Shown piece after piece: positions 25,432-33,383 of a stretch of DNA of 64,000 nt. Within the stretch, counting starts at the first letter, position 1. Every line of letters begins with the position of its first letter. The stretch is taken from NCBI GenBank assembly GCA_050246945.1, contig JBFWVC010000014.1:62001-126000 (forward strand), read 5' to 3'. Origin of the DNA: JAEUMD01 sp050246945 (lineage in GTDB: Bacteria; Pseudomonadota; Alphaproteobacteria; Rhizobiales; Hyphomicrobiaceae). A model generated the notes under the pieces. The model did no database searches. It was not told the DNA's origin and saw only the letters and a list, made by a program, of their open reading frames with translations. The translations under genes and the position numbers were made by a program.

Positions 25432-25748
25432 CGTTCCGTCCTTGACGCTTGGTTCCCTCTCGGGCACCTGCGCGTCAGCGCGGAACCCTGGATTTCTCAG
25501 TTTGCGTTCTGGATCGACTGAGTGTTTGACGACCTTCGCCTGGGCAACGACCGTCAGATCCAGAACACTAGAATTCACGTCCGGCCATTGCCGTCTGCAC
25601 TGTCACATCGATTGAAAGTCTCAAACGCGGTGTCGATGGAAGCACGACTGTTTCATCTCGGCCGTTCGGGCTCCATTCAAGGTTCGGAGCAGGGTTCGTA
25701 GCGGTCGGCACGCTGATCCGGTCGGTGCAGCAGGGATGAACCGCAGGT
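25432..25748. other. Convergent intergenic region nirN / Crp-Fnr gene, with inverted repeats
   Basis: 317 bases between converging genes, with no supported ORF. It contains a 10-bp inverted repeat (GTTCTGGATC at 25506-25515 with GATCCAGAAC at 25557-25566) enclosing a shorter nested pair (TGACG...CGTCA), and GGTTCC/GGAACC arms just upstream. These probably fold as bidirectional 3'-end structures. Confidence 0.5.
25506..25566. terminator. Long inverted repeat between converging nirN and Dnr-type gene
   Basis: Perfect 10-bp arms, 41 bases apart, with an inner 5-bp pair. There is no T-tract on either side. It is placed where a bidirectional terminator is expected. Confidence 0.4.
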
Positions 25749-26444
25749 TCAGGCGTATTCGTCGTCGCCTGTCTCCTCGATGAAACGTACGAGCTTTCGG
25801 GCGTCTTCGATGGCGACCGAATCGCGGTCGACGTTGACACCGAACGGTTTCAGCTTGCCAAGCGCGCGAGAGAGGCTCTCGGGCTTCATTCCGAGACGGT
25901 TGGCGATCAGCGCCTTCTCGTAGGGAAGGTGAACATTGCATGGTCCATCCATGCAAGGGCAGAGACGCAGGAGGAAATCGGCCAGGCGTTGGGGACCCGT
26001 CAATCGTTTCATGTGCTCGATCTGCTCGACCAAAGCCTTGAGGTGATGCGATGACGAGGCGAGCATTGCCAGGGCTAAATCAGGCTGGTTGTGGATGAGG
26101 CGGCGCAACGTGTCGCCGTTGATGCGGACAAGACGGCAGGCCGTTACCGTCTCGGCACTGACGGGGTAACGGCCGCCCATGAAGATCGCGGCCTCGGCGA
26201 ACGTTTCACCGCGCCGGAAAGTCGCCACCACCGTTTCATGACCATCGGGCGTGGTGCGGTAGATTTTCACCCAGCCTTCGAGGACGACATAAAAGCAGGT
26301 CGCAGGCGTGCCTTGCTCGAAGAGGAGCACTCCCCTGTCGTACGCACGCGGCCCAAGCCCATCCAGCATGCGCTCGGCAGCCTCCCGAGGAAGGGCGCCG
26401 AACAGGGGCGTGGCGCGCACGATCTGCCAGTCATGCTGGTCCAT
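25749..26444 (-). CDS. Crp/Fnr-family regulator, Dnr-type (probable NO-responsive activator)
   Basis: The 231-residue protein has an N-terminal cyclic-nucleotide-binding-like fold (FEQGTPATCFYVVLEGWVKIY ... GETFAEAAIF), a long dimer helix, and a C-terminal helix-turn-helix (EKALIANRLGMKPESLSRALGKL; recognition helix ESLSR). It lacks the four N-terminal Cys of Fnr, so it should not sense O2 through an Fe-S cluster. The CPCMDGPCN insert before the DNA-binding domain occurs in Dnr-type regulators. Next to nir/nor and TTAAC-N4-GTCAA boxes, it is the likely NO/heme-dependent activator of both operons. Ligand is inferred. Confidence 0.85.
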   Translation of the reverse strand: MDQHDWQIVRATPLFGALPREAAERMLDGLGPRAYDRGVLLFEQGTPATCFYVVLEGWVKIYRTTPDGHETVVATFRRGETFAEAAIFMGGRYPVSAETVTACRLVRINGDTLRRLIHNQPDLALAMLASSSHHLKALVEQIEHMKRLTGPQRLADFLLRLCPCMDGPCNVHLPYEKALIANRLGMKPESLSRALGKLKPFGVNVDRDSVAIEDARKLVRFIEETGDDEYA

Positions 26445-26493
26445 GAAACCTCTGGAAAGTTCAGCTGCAGCAACACCTTTAGACTAGCTGGTG

Positions 26494-26517
26494 CGCCAAG
26501 CGTCAAGCCGATTGGCG
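26494..26517. promoter_or_regulatory. Inverted repeat upstream of the Dnr-type regulator gene
   Basis: CGCCAA (26494-26499) and TTGGCG (26512-26517) are perfect inverted arms separated by 12 bases, 50-73 bases upstream of the regulator start. It does not match the FNR/NNR consensus. A possible operator or a chance palindrome. Confidence 0.25.
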
Positions 26518-26562
26518 TTCAATTTAAGCGGAGTTTGCTGCGCTCATTTGCGGATTGGACGT

Positions 26563-27297
26563 TCAGCGAGTGGTGATCAGCAGCAGTGCCATCGCGCACA
26601 ACAGCAGAAGAACGACTTTGCGGAAGGTCTCGGGCGTGATGCGCTTGCGCAGTTTGGTCCCGATGACCACGCCGAGCAGGCCTGGAAGTACGCCTGCGGC
26701 GGAGAGAAGTAGGACCGTGCCGTCCAGAAAGCCGATGCGGTGGAGGCCTCCAATCATGATCAAAGAAGAAATCGTGAAGACGATATTCGTGAGTTGCACA
26801 GTGGCGTCGGGAGAAAGCCCTAGCGACAGCGAGTAGGGAACGATCGGCATGATCTGCGAGCCAGTGAGACCATTGATGAACCCATTCAAAAAGCCGACAG
26901 GTACGTTGAATGTTCGTTCGCGATCGTGGCCGATGTGCAGTGCGGGACTAAACAGCGCGTAGGTGGCGTATGCGAGGATGACGAGGCCCAATGCGCGCGC
27001 GGCGTTATGCACGGCCACTATTGACAACATGTAGAGCCCTGTCAGGAGTCCAGGGATTAGGCCTATGTAGAGTACGCGGAAACGCTTGAGCGTCTGGCGG
27101 AACTCGCCGGCACTCAGCATCACCGAGAGGTTGGACGTGATCGAGGGCAGGAGGACGAGCGGCATGGCGCGTTCGAGCCCAATACCGAGCGCGACGATCG
27201 GAAGTGCGGTCGTGGAGTATCCGATACCGGTCGCGCCCTTGACGAGGCCGGCCAACCCAAGTCCTGCGATGGCGATAGCGATTTCGGCGGGGGTCAT
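26563..27297 (-). CDS. TauE/SafE family membrane permease
   Basis: This 244-residue protein has about eight hydrophobic helices and the TauE/SafE repeat pattern: GLVKGATGIGYSTTALPIVAL at the N-terminus and GFLNGFINGLTGSQIMPIVPYSL in the second half. Members export sulfite, sulfoacetate or other organic anions, and the substrate cannot be deduced here. It lies between the nitrite reductase regulator and an orphan cytochrome c (divergent). A link to denitrification is positional only. Confidence 0.85.
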   Translation of the reverse strand: MTPAEIAIAIAGLGLAGLVKGATGIGYSTTALPIVALGIGLERAMPLVLLPSITSNLSVMLSAGEFRQTLKRFRVLYIGLIPGLLTGLYMLSIVAVHNAARALGLVILAYATYALFSPALHIGHDRERTFNVPVGFLNGFINGLTGSQIMPIVPYSLSLGLSPDATVQLTNIVFTISSLIMIGGLHRIGFLDGTVLLLSAAGVLPGLLGVVIGTKLRKRITPETFRKVVLLLLCAMALLLITTR

Positions 27298-27638
27298 GCG
27301 CAGGTTTTCACGTCGTGAGACAAAGCTGAATTCGGGCGTCGCGCAACGGTCTTGTGTGCTTGCCGGCGACTTTTAATATAGCCGGGCAGAGGCAGTGCGA
27401 TGTTGCAGTGGAGCAGCACTTGGTTCTCCTTGTCCACATCACGCCGGAAGTCCTCGCGGGTAAGTTCCGCGGCAATGGGATAGGCGTGTCGCGATTTTCG
27501 AAGGTCTTGCTCTGCGACGGAAGCGACCGAGCCGTATGGGCGTTCCCGGTACTGGAGAGCTATACGCTGACGCGCTCATGGGGGCGAGAGCCTAAGCGCG
27601 GGGGGCTGCAGCCGGGCAGCGTCAGATGGGTTCAGGAC
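27298..27638. other. Divergent promoter region between the TauE/SafE gene and the cytochrome c gene
   Basis: 341 bases. The plus-strand frame of the cytochrome gene stays open through much of it, but the upstream residues show no signal peptide or conserved motif. No NNR box or clear sigma-70 promoter was found. Confidence 0.4.
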
Positions 27639-28097
27639 ATGCATGGGATACTCAGACCGACGATGAGACTGCCAAGAATGCGCTGGAGCGGCCAAATAGT
27701 GCGGTGCGCCGCTCTCGCAACGGGCATACTGGCGTTCTGCGCTCCCGTCGGGGCGGCGGGCAGCGTCGAGGAGGGGCTCAAGCTTGCCAATATGCACTGC
27801 TCGCGCTGCCATGTGGTGAGCGAGTCCAACAGGATGGGTGGCATCGGTTCAACGCCGTCGTTCCGACTGCTGGTCACCGCGTTCAAGGACTGGCGCGCCC
27901 GGTTCGAAACGTTCTACGCACGGCGACCGCATCCGGCCTTCCTGTCGATCGAGGGGCGAGGGCGATTGCGGACGGACCTGCCGCCGAACGCTCATCCCGT
28001 GACACTTCCGGCCCGGGCCATCGACGACCTGGTTGCACTGGCCGAGGAGATCAAGGCCGGCGCTGCCAACGCGGGCACCAACAAAACGGCGGAGTAG
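27639..28097 (+). CDS. Exported monoheme cytochrome c
   Basis: The product has 152 residues if the ATG at 27639 is used; in-frame ATGs at 27663 and 27678 are equally possible and none has a well-spaced ribosome binding site. A hydrophobic signal segment (CAALATGILAFCAPVGAAG) precedes EEGLKLANMHCSRCHVV, a class I heme site with C54, C57 and H58. The C-terminal half is not typical of NirC or NorC. The domain is CycA-like or a short cytochrome of unknown partner, possibly an electron carrier to NirS or NorC given its position near the nir operon. Confidence 0.75.
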   Translation: MHGILRPTMRLPRMRWSGQIVRCAALATGILAFCAPVGAAGSVEEGLKLANMHCSRCHVVSESNRMGGIGSTPSFRLLVTAFKDWRARFETFYARRPHPAFLSIEGRGRLRTDLPPNAHPVTLPARAIDDLVALAEEIKAGAANAGTNKTAE

Positions 28098-28480
28098 CCG
28101 TCATGGGTTTCTCGGGGCCGCCTGAAGGCTGACCGTTGCTGCTGGCATACCAGCAATTGCACGTCTGGCGAACGGGGCTTGGCCATTTTGATATCGGCGC
28201 GGGAAAGTGGCCCGGCGAGCCACTCGTCCGCAAGCGGCACGTTAACGCATGCGGCAAGCTTCCGTCGTTTCGGCCGTACCAGCCCTTCGCAATTCCCGGC
28301 CTATAAGGAGTTTGCCTTGCCTTTGCGTGAGAGAAAGGTCATATAAAGCGCCATCGAACACGCTTTGGTCTGCTCTACCCGGCCTGCACTGCACTGCCTA
28401 CTAGAAGTCTCCAACGCGCGATTTGAGGCCCGAAGGCAATTCCGCCCGAGGGAAACGCCACTTGCTTGGAGGCAATTCAT
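28098..28480. other. Upstream region and long leader of cspA
   Basis: 383 bases. It holds a plausible cspA promoter (28317-28347) and, downstream of it, about 130 bases of untranslated leader, a length usual for cold-shock genes. Nothing else is supported. Confidence 0.5.
28317..28347 (+). promoter_or_regulatory. Candidate cspA promoter
   Basis: TTGCCT (28317-28322) and TATAAA (28342-28347) with a 19-base spacer. This puts a start of transcription near 28354 and a leader of about 127 bases before the cspA ATG. Long structured leaders are a hallmark of cold-shock mRNAs. Confidence 0.4.
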
Positions 28481-28687
28481 ATGGCGAACGGTACTGTGAA
28501 GTGGTTCAACGGCCAGAAGGGCTATGGTTTCATCCAGCCGGAAGAGGGCGGCAGCGACGTCTTCGTTCATATCTCGGCGGTCGAGCGGGCTGGCATGTCG
28601 ACGCTTCACGAGGGTCAGAAAGTTTCTTTCGAGACCGAGCGCGGCCGCAATGGCAAGATCGCCGCGACCAACCTTCGCGCTATCTGA
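28481..28687 (+). CDS. cspA: Cold-shock protein, CspA family
   Basis: This 68-residue single cold-shock domain starts at 28481 with GGAGG at 28468-28472. RNP1 (KGYGFIQP) and RNP2 (VFVHIS) are intact, as is the N-terminal GTVKWFN. It binds single-stranded RNA/DNA and likely acts as an RNA chaperone. A second infA follows after a strong hairpin, an arrangement seen in other Hyphomicrobiales. Confidence 0.97.
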   Translation: MANGTVKWFNGQKGYGFIQPEEGGSDVFVHISAVERAGMSTLHEGQKVSFETERGRNGKIAATNLRAI

Positions 28688-28730
28688 TCTCTTACGATCG
28701 AAAGCGTGTCTCCCGAAAGACGGAGACCGG

Positions 28731-28755
28731 CGGGAGCAGCTTATTGCTGCTCCCG
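28731..28755 (+). terminator. Perfect 10-bp hairpin between cspA and infA
   Basis: CGGGAGCAGC (28731-28740) pairs with GCTGCTCCCG (28746-28755) around a 5-base loop (TTATT). Only TTCTGC follows, so termination is probably partial. It may instead protect the cspA 3' end. Confidence 0.55.
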
Positions 28756-28802
28756 TTCTGCTACCGATGAGGCACTGCGAGCGCGTGCGACAAGGAGAGT
28801 AA

Positions 28803-29087
28803 ATGGCAAAGGAAGAGATGCTCGAGTTCGAGGGCGTGGTGGACGAAGTGCTGCCGGACGCCCGCTGCCGTGTGAAGCTGGACAACGGTCACGAAGTGAT
28901 TGCCTACACGTCTGGCCGCATGAAGAAGAACCGCATCCGCATCCTCGCCGGCGACCGCGTCACTATCGAGATGACGCCGTATGACCTGACGAAGGGGCGC
29001 ATAAATTTTCGTCACAAGGACCAGCGTGGGCCGACGCCGTCTGCGGGTGGCGGCAGTGGCGGACCGGGCGGCAATCGTCGTCGCTGA
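28803..29087 (+). CDS. infA: Translation initiation factor IF-1 with C-terminal extension
   Basis: This 94-residue protein has the IF-1 S1/OB fold: MAKEEMLEFEGVVDEVLP, then the conserved VIAYTSGRMKKNRIRIL, GDRV and EMTPYDLTKGRI. The usual length is 72; here a Gly-rich, Arg-terminated tail of about 20 residues follows RHKDQRG. AGGAGAG lies just upstream of the start. It binds the ribosomal A site during initiation, or acts as an RNA chaperone. The tail and linkage to cspA suggest a second, specialised IF-1 copy; I cannot see whether another infA exists elsewhere. Confidence 0.92.
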   Translation: MAKEEMLEFEGVVDEVLPDARCRVKLDNGHEVIAYTSGRMKKNRIRILAGDRVTIEMTPYDLTKGRINFRHKDQRGPTPSAGGGSGGPGGNRRR

Positions 29088-29431
29088 GGCTCTAACGAAT
29101 TGCGGCGGCCAGCCGAGGCGCCTTGCCGCTCAGCATGATTTTCTCCGGGCGACATGGATCCGACATTGCGCGTAGTCGGTTGAGCGCCGAGATGTAACCT
29201 TGCAGAGGCTGTAAATCACGATCAGTCAGCAAAGGTTAAGCGCTCTACATTCCAATTCAGTTGAGCAAATGTCTGGAGAATGCTCCAATCAGCGGCTTTC
29301 TCCTGTGGAACTTTCGTGTTTGGGCGGTAGCGTGCCCCTGCTGCACGTCTTGGGGTGCAGGGAAGCGGTATACTGCGGAAATCTCAATTGATTCGCCGTG
29401 TTCGAGGCGAGTGCGATTTCCTGGATACGCG
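29088..29431. other. Intergenic region upstream of the L,D-transpeptidase-like gene
   Basis: 344 bases. The downstream frame is open for part of it, but its residues lack a signal peptide or conserved motif. No promoter, repeat or RNA was recognised. Confidence 0.4.
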
Positions 29432-30715
29432 ATGCTGAACCGCCGTGCACTTTTCGGCTTCATGACTGCTATTCTGGCCGTGGCCACCGGCTCGGTGGCC
29501 GTTGCTGATCGCTATCAAAATCAATCCGGACTGACGCCCGGTCGCTTCGTCTGGAGCCCGTCGATAGCGCCCGAAGGCGCTCTGACGATCGTCGTTTCTC
29601 CACGCGAGCGATCCGTGCACGCCTTTCGCGATGGCGTGGAAATCGGCATTTCGACCATTACGACGCCGGCCGAGGCGGACTCGCCCTCCGGTGTGTTCGT
29701 GGTTTCCCAGATAAGCGGGGGGCGGCAGGGGGACGCATCAACCGGGCTCATCTGGCGCGGCACGGAGCTTTATCTTGGCGGTGCCTCGCGTGTGCCCGAG
29801 AGTGGTATCGAGGCTCGCCTGCCTGGCGACTTTGCCGAACTGCTGATGGAGGCGACGCACCGAGGCGCCGCCATCATCGTGGCGCGGGAACGTTCGGGCC
29901 CGCAGCTCTTTTCGGCGCCGGGGCCGTTCATCGATCCGCTCGAGACGGGAAGCTTGAACCGCGTTGCGCGCTTTGCGCGGCCGGAACTGCGGCGTCAACT
30001 GACGCTACCCGAGCCGTCGCGACCGCAGCCGCCTAGCGCGGATTTGCCTGTCAAGGGTTCGGTTCCTGGAGAGGGTGGCGGCGTGCGAGGAGAGATCACG
30101 TCGCTCATTCTGTCGCGTGCCGATCTGTCGGCGTACGTGATGAAGGACGGACTACTTGTCGACCGTCTTCCTATCGCGGTGGAGGATCCGACAAAGCCGC
30201 TCGGGCTACATGCTGCCGTGCTCGTGTCGCCGGGCGACGAGCGGCACGAGGCGAAGTGGCTTGCTTTCGGAATCGATGATGATGCTGGGGCTGAGCATGT
30301 GGTGTCAAACAAGGCTGAGCAGGCGATGCGGCGGGTCAGGTTCATGGACAAGGGGCGGTCGACGACCCTGGCACGAGCATTGAAGGCTGGCACCATGGTT
30401 GTGTTGATGGACGGGCATGGACCATCGGCGACCGAGCCCCCAAGGTTCAACGTCGCACTCCTTCAAAGCGATGAGGCAACGTCGCAATCGGCAGTCGTGC
30501 AAGGGGCACAGTCGCCACCACAAGGTGCAGGAGAAAGTGCTGGCGCCAGCAGCAAAACGCAAGAACGTGCGCACGCTGCCCCTGTTTCAGGTTCATCAGC
30601 TTCGAGCAAACAGGCGCGGTCCGGCACGAAGCCGCAGCTGGGAACGGCAAGGCGGGGGCGCGGTCCGCTCGATCAACGCGAGGCTTGGCCCAACAGCATG
30701 TATTGGCCGTATTGA
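29432..30715 (+). CDS. Exported L,D-transpeptidase-like pseudoenzyme (no catalytic Cys)
   Basis: The protein has 427 residues from the ATG at 29432, with a signal peptide (MLNRRALFGFMTAILAVA...). Residues about 50-155 follow the YkuD domain order (LTIVVSPRERSVHAFRDG, SPSGVFVV, RLPGDFAELL, GAAIIVA). The active SHGCVRLP is replaced by SGIEARLP (residues 124-131), removing both His and Cys. A second, more degenerate YkuD-like half covers about 235-355 (SAYVMKDGLLVDRLP, then AGTMVVLMDGHGP). A Ser/Gln/Ala-rich tail ends the protein. It cannot be a transpeptidase by this mechanism; peptidoglycan binding or a structural role is inferred. It converges on the next gene with a 77-base gap. Confidence 0.7.
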   Translation: MLNRRALFGFMTAILAVATGSVAVADRYQNQSGLTPGRFVWSPSIAPEGALTIVVSPRERSVHAFRDGVEIGISTITTPAEADSPSGVFVVSQISGGRQGDASTGLIWRGTELYLGGASRVPESGIEARLPGDFAELLMEATHRGAAIIVARERSGPQLFSAPGPFIDPLETGSLNRVARFARPELRRQLTLPEPSRPQPPSADLPVKGSVPGEGGGVRGEITSLILSRADLSAYVMKDGLLVDRLPIAVEDPTKPLGLHAAVLVSPGDERHEAKWLAFGIDDDAGAEHVVSNKAEQAMRRVRFMDKGRSTTLARALKAGTMVVLMDGHGPSATEPPRFNVALLQSDEATSQSAVVQGAQSPPQGAGESAGASSKTQERAHAAPVSGSSASSKQARSGTKPQLGTARRGRGPLDQREAWPNSMYWPY

Positions 30716-30792
30716 TATTGGTCGTACTTGTGGCGGCGGTGGCTGCGCCGGCTCGATTTCCGCTGCGGCCCTCCCAACTCCACGATTTTGGC

Positions 30793-32211
30793 TCAACGCA
30801 GCGGCGAGCGGGCCATCAGGTTCCCTTGCAGCCTGTTGTCCAGCGCCGCTGTGAGCGCCGCGGCGCCGGCCTGTTGCGCCAGGGCCTCTGGGACGATCCA
30901 TGCCCGGTAGTCGTCGCTTTCGACGGTGCGTGTGCATGAGAGGCGCCCGCCTGACACCGAGCAGGTCGGGTCAATGCCGACGCGGCGCGACTCGCGGCGA
31001 TCGTGGCGGACGATACGCAGGTCGATCGGCTGCATCCAGGCGTGATCGCTGGTTAGATCGACGTCGCGGAAGACGCATACGAGCTGGTTGTTGCAGGCGC
31101 CTGCCCTCATGCCAAGGGCGATACCAGGGCCGAATCCCTTGCGGCGCGTGACGCGCCTTGCCGCAGTATCGGCACCGTTACTGATGTAGCAGCTGGCGTC
31201 GACGCAGAGCATGGGATCGGCGACCTTGTTCCAACGCCGGATGCCCTTGTTGCCTGGCTTCATGACGAGAAGCACCGTCGCGCGATGCGCATAGGTGTCA
31301 GCCGTGCTGGCGGGCGTGGCAGGGGCGTATTGTGTCTCACGCACTTCATCGGGCGGTGCGTTCTGCCAGTCGCCGGCTTCGGCAGCGCGATGGGTGGTGC
31401 CTGTCATCTGCGGAATAGGGGCAGGCTGTGCATACCGCTCGCGGCGGGTCTTCATCTCCTCGAGCTTGCTCGCCAGGCGATCAGTGCGCTGACGTAGTGC
31501 GTTGCGGGCGGTTTCCAGGCGTGCGTCGGCCTGGGCTATCGCTTCGGCTTCCGCCGCTGCACGCACGCGGGCTTCCTCACGCGCACGGCGTGCAGCGCGC
31601 AGGCGATCGGCAAGCTGGCGTGCCTCATTCTCGCGTTCACGCGCCAGGCGTTCGGCTTCAGACCTTCGGCGGGCTTCCTCTGAGGCGCGCTCAGCCTGCT
31701 CGACCTTGCGCGCATTCTCCTCTGCGGCAGCGCGTTCGCGTGCCTGGCGCTGCTCGAGTTCCTCAGCCTGCGCCTTACGCGCCTGCTCCTCGGCTTCGGC
31801 ACGTTGGCGTGCTGCTTCCTGTTCGCGCTCCATATCAGACTTCAGGCGGGCCTCGGCCTCGGCGCGGGCTCGCGCCAGCATGTCTTCCTCGTAGGCCCGC
31901 TGCTCATCGGCGGCACGGCGCTCGCGCTCGGCACGCGCGCGGATTTGAGCATCGGTCTCGTTACCGGCTTCCCGGGGTGACGACGAAGTAGGCTGGGCAG
32001 TCCCAGGTGTCCCGGCAGAACGTCGGGCGTCGTCAGAGGCTTGGGAAAATTTTTCTGCCAATACATGTGCGGGGTTTGGAGGTTCGCCAGCGCGTGTCGC
32101 GGTGGAGATGGCGGTAAGTGCAAGGATGCTCACTGCTGTCGCGAAAGCGGCCGTCGCGATGCCGTTACGTTCGGGTTGCCTTCCGAACCGATACCTCCGC
32201 CCGGCGAACAT
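30793..32211 (-). CDS. Exported coiled-coil protein with Cys-rich C-terminal domain, unknown function
   Basis: The protein has 472 residues from the ATG at 32211, which has GGAGG at good spacing. The more upstream start at 32262 is unlikely. A signal peptide (ATAAFATAVSILALTAIS) is followed by residues about 95-290 of continuous charged Glu/Arg/Ala coiled coil. After a Pro/Thr linker, a compact C-terminal domain (about 325-455) carries three Cys pairs (CVDASC, CNNQLVC, CSVSGGRLSC), likely disulfides in the periplasm. I do not recognise the family. The coiled coil recalls TolA- or TonB-like spanning proteins, but no TolA motif is visible. Confidence 0.65.
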   Translation of the reverse strand: MFAGRRYRFGRQPERNGIATAAFATAVSILALTAISTATRAGEPPNPAHVLAEKFSQASDDARRSAGTPGTAQPTSSSPREAGNETDAQIRARAERERRAADEQRAYEEDMLARARAEAEARLKSDMEREQEAARQRAEAEEQARKAQAEELEQRQARERAAAEENARKVEQAERASEEARRRSEAERLARERENEARQLADRLRAARRAREEARVRAAAEAEAIAQADARLETARNALRQRTDRLASKLEEMKTRRERYAQPAPIPQMTGTTHRAAEAGDWQNAPPDEVRETQYAPATPASTADTYAHRATVLLVMKPGNKGIRRWNKVADPMLCVDASCYISNGADTAARRVTRRKGFGPGIALGMRAGACNNQLVCVFRDVDLTSDHAWMQPIDLRIVRHDRRESRRVGIDPTCSVSGGRLSCTRTVESDDYRAWIVPEALAQQAGAAALTAALDNRLQGNLMARSPLR

Positions 32212-32387
32212 CGTGTGCCTCCAACCCCTTGCTGCAATCCAAAACGATCGCAAATGCGTCAATCCGGCGACGACTTCGCCAGTTTCGAACGTAATTCGGG
32301 CAATAAAGCGGATCGCATTTGAACGGCGCCTGAACGGAACCGCGGCGGCTGTGGTTCCAATGCAGGCCGAAAGGCTCGGTCACTCCG

Positions 32388-32487
32388 GACCGCATTCATG
32401 TTCGATGGAGACATGTGCACGATCCAGCCCACTGTCGTGAGCATGCTTTTCACGCTGAGCCGCTACACACTTCAGCTAAACATGCTT
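32388..32487. repeat. Composite palindromic repeat, copy B
   Basis: Element 1 (about 32388-32426) is degenerate but keeps ATTCATGTTC and CACGATCCAG. Element 2 (32439-32487) reads GAGCATGCTTTTCACGCTG, then CACTTCAGCTAAACATGCT. Its last base touches the stop codon of the epimerase-like gene on the minus strand (32487-32489). Confidence 0.85.
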
Positions 32488-33383
32488 CAGTGGCTGGTGC
32501 CCTTGACGATGGCAGCGAGCCCTTCGCGATACGTGGGATAGATCAGCTTGATGCCGAGATCGCGCTTGATCAGGTCGTTCCGCACCTGCTTGTTCTCGCC
32601 ATAGAAACTGCGGGCCATCGGCGAGAGCTGTGCTTCCTCGAATGGAATTTCGGGGGGAATGGGTGCGCCCAGCAACTCGGCGGCGTGGGCGATGACATCC
32701 TGCGGCGGGGCGGGCAAATCGTCGGTGACGTTGAGGACCGGCGCGTTGCCTTTGCCTTGCATCGAAGCCAGCACGACGTTGGCGATGTCGGCGACGTGAA
32801 TGCGGTTGAACCGCTGTCCGGCTTTGACGATCCGGCGCGCGCGGCCTTCACGCACACTTTCGACGGCGCTGCGTCCAGGGCCATAGATTCCGGCGAGGCG
32901 AAATATGACGACGCGCTTGCCGGTTTCCTTCGCGAATGTTTCCCATGCCTCCTCGGCTGCACGGCGATGCCTGGAGCGCGTGGAGAGCGGTGACGCAGGC
33001 GTTGTCTCGTCGACCCAGCCGCCGTGGTGTTCCCCGTAAACGCCGACGGTTGAAAGATAGCCGATCCAGCGGATGCCCGGTGTCGCCGCAAGCACGCTTC
33101 GATAATTGGCGAGGACCGGGTCGCCATCGGAACTCGGGGGGGCGGAAACGAGAACGTGCGTCGTGCCACACAACGCTTCCTCAATGCCCGGTGTGGGGGC
33201 AGTGCCGTCGAAGGGATAGGCTTCGACACCCGCGGCAAGCCAGCGCAAAGCCGATGCCGTTTCACGCACGGTTCCTGCAACGTGCCATTTCTCACGGTCG
33301 AGCTGCTCGATCAGGTGGCGCGCGGAAAACCCAAGGCCGAAGCAAAACAGGGATCCGCCGTTCCTGGTTGCCCCCATCATCAC
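32487..33383 (-). CDS. NAD(P)-dependent epimerase/dehydratase-like (extended SDR) protein
   Basis: The 298-residue protein has an N-terminal Rossmann nucleotide-binding segment (LFCFGLGFSARHLIEQL, Gly-rich G-x-G-x-x-A), LSTVGVYGEHHG and RLAGIYGPGRSAVES typical of extended SDRs such as YeeZ. The classical catalytic YxxxK is not evident where expected, so the activity is uncertain. Its ATG overlaps the queG stop (ATGA). A palindromic repeat abuts its 3' end. Confidence 0.8.
   Translation of the reverse strand: MMMGATRNGGSLFCFGLGFSARHLIEQLDREKWHVAGTVRETASALRWLAAGVEAYPFDGTAPTPGIEEALCGTTHVLVSAPPSSDGDPVLANYRSVLAATPGIRWIGYLSTVGVYGEHHGGWVDETTPASPLSTRSRHRRAAEEAWETFAKETGKRVVIFRLAGIYGPGRSAVESVREGRARRIVKAGQRFNRIHVADIANVVLASMQGKGNAPVLNVTDDLPAPPQDVIAHAAELLGAPIPPEIPFEEAQLSPMARSFYGENKQVRNDLIKRDLGIKLIYPTYREGLAAIVKGTSH

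Noticed and set aside
25749..26444. True Fnr (oxygen sensor)
   Set aside because: The N-terminal cysteine cluster needed for the [4Fe-4S] sensor is absent.
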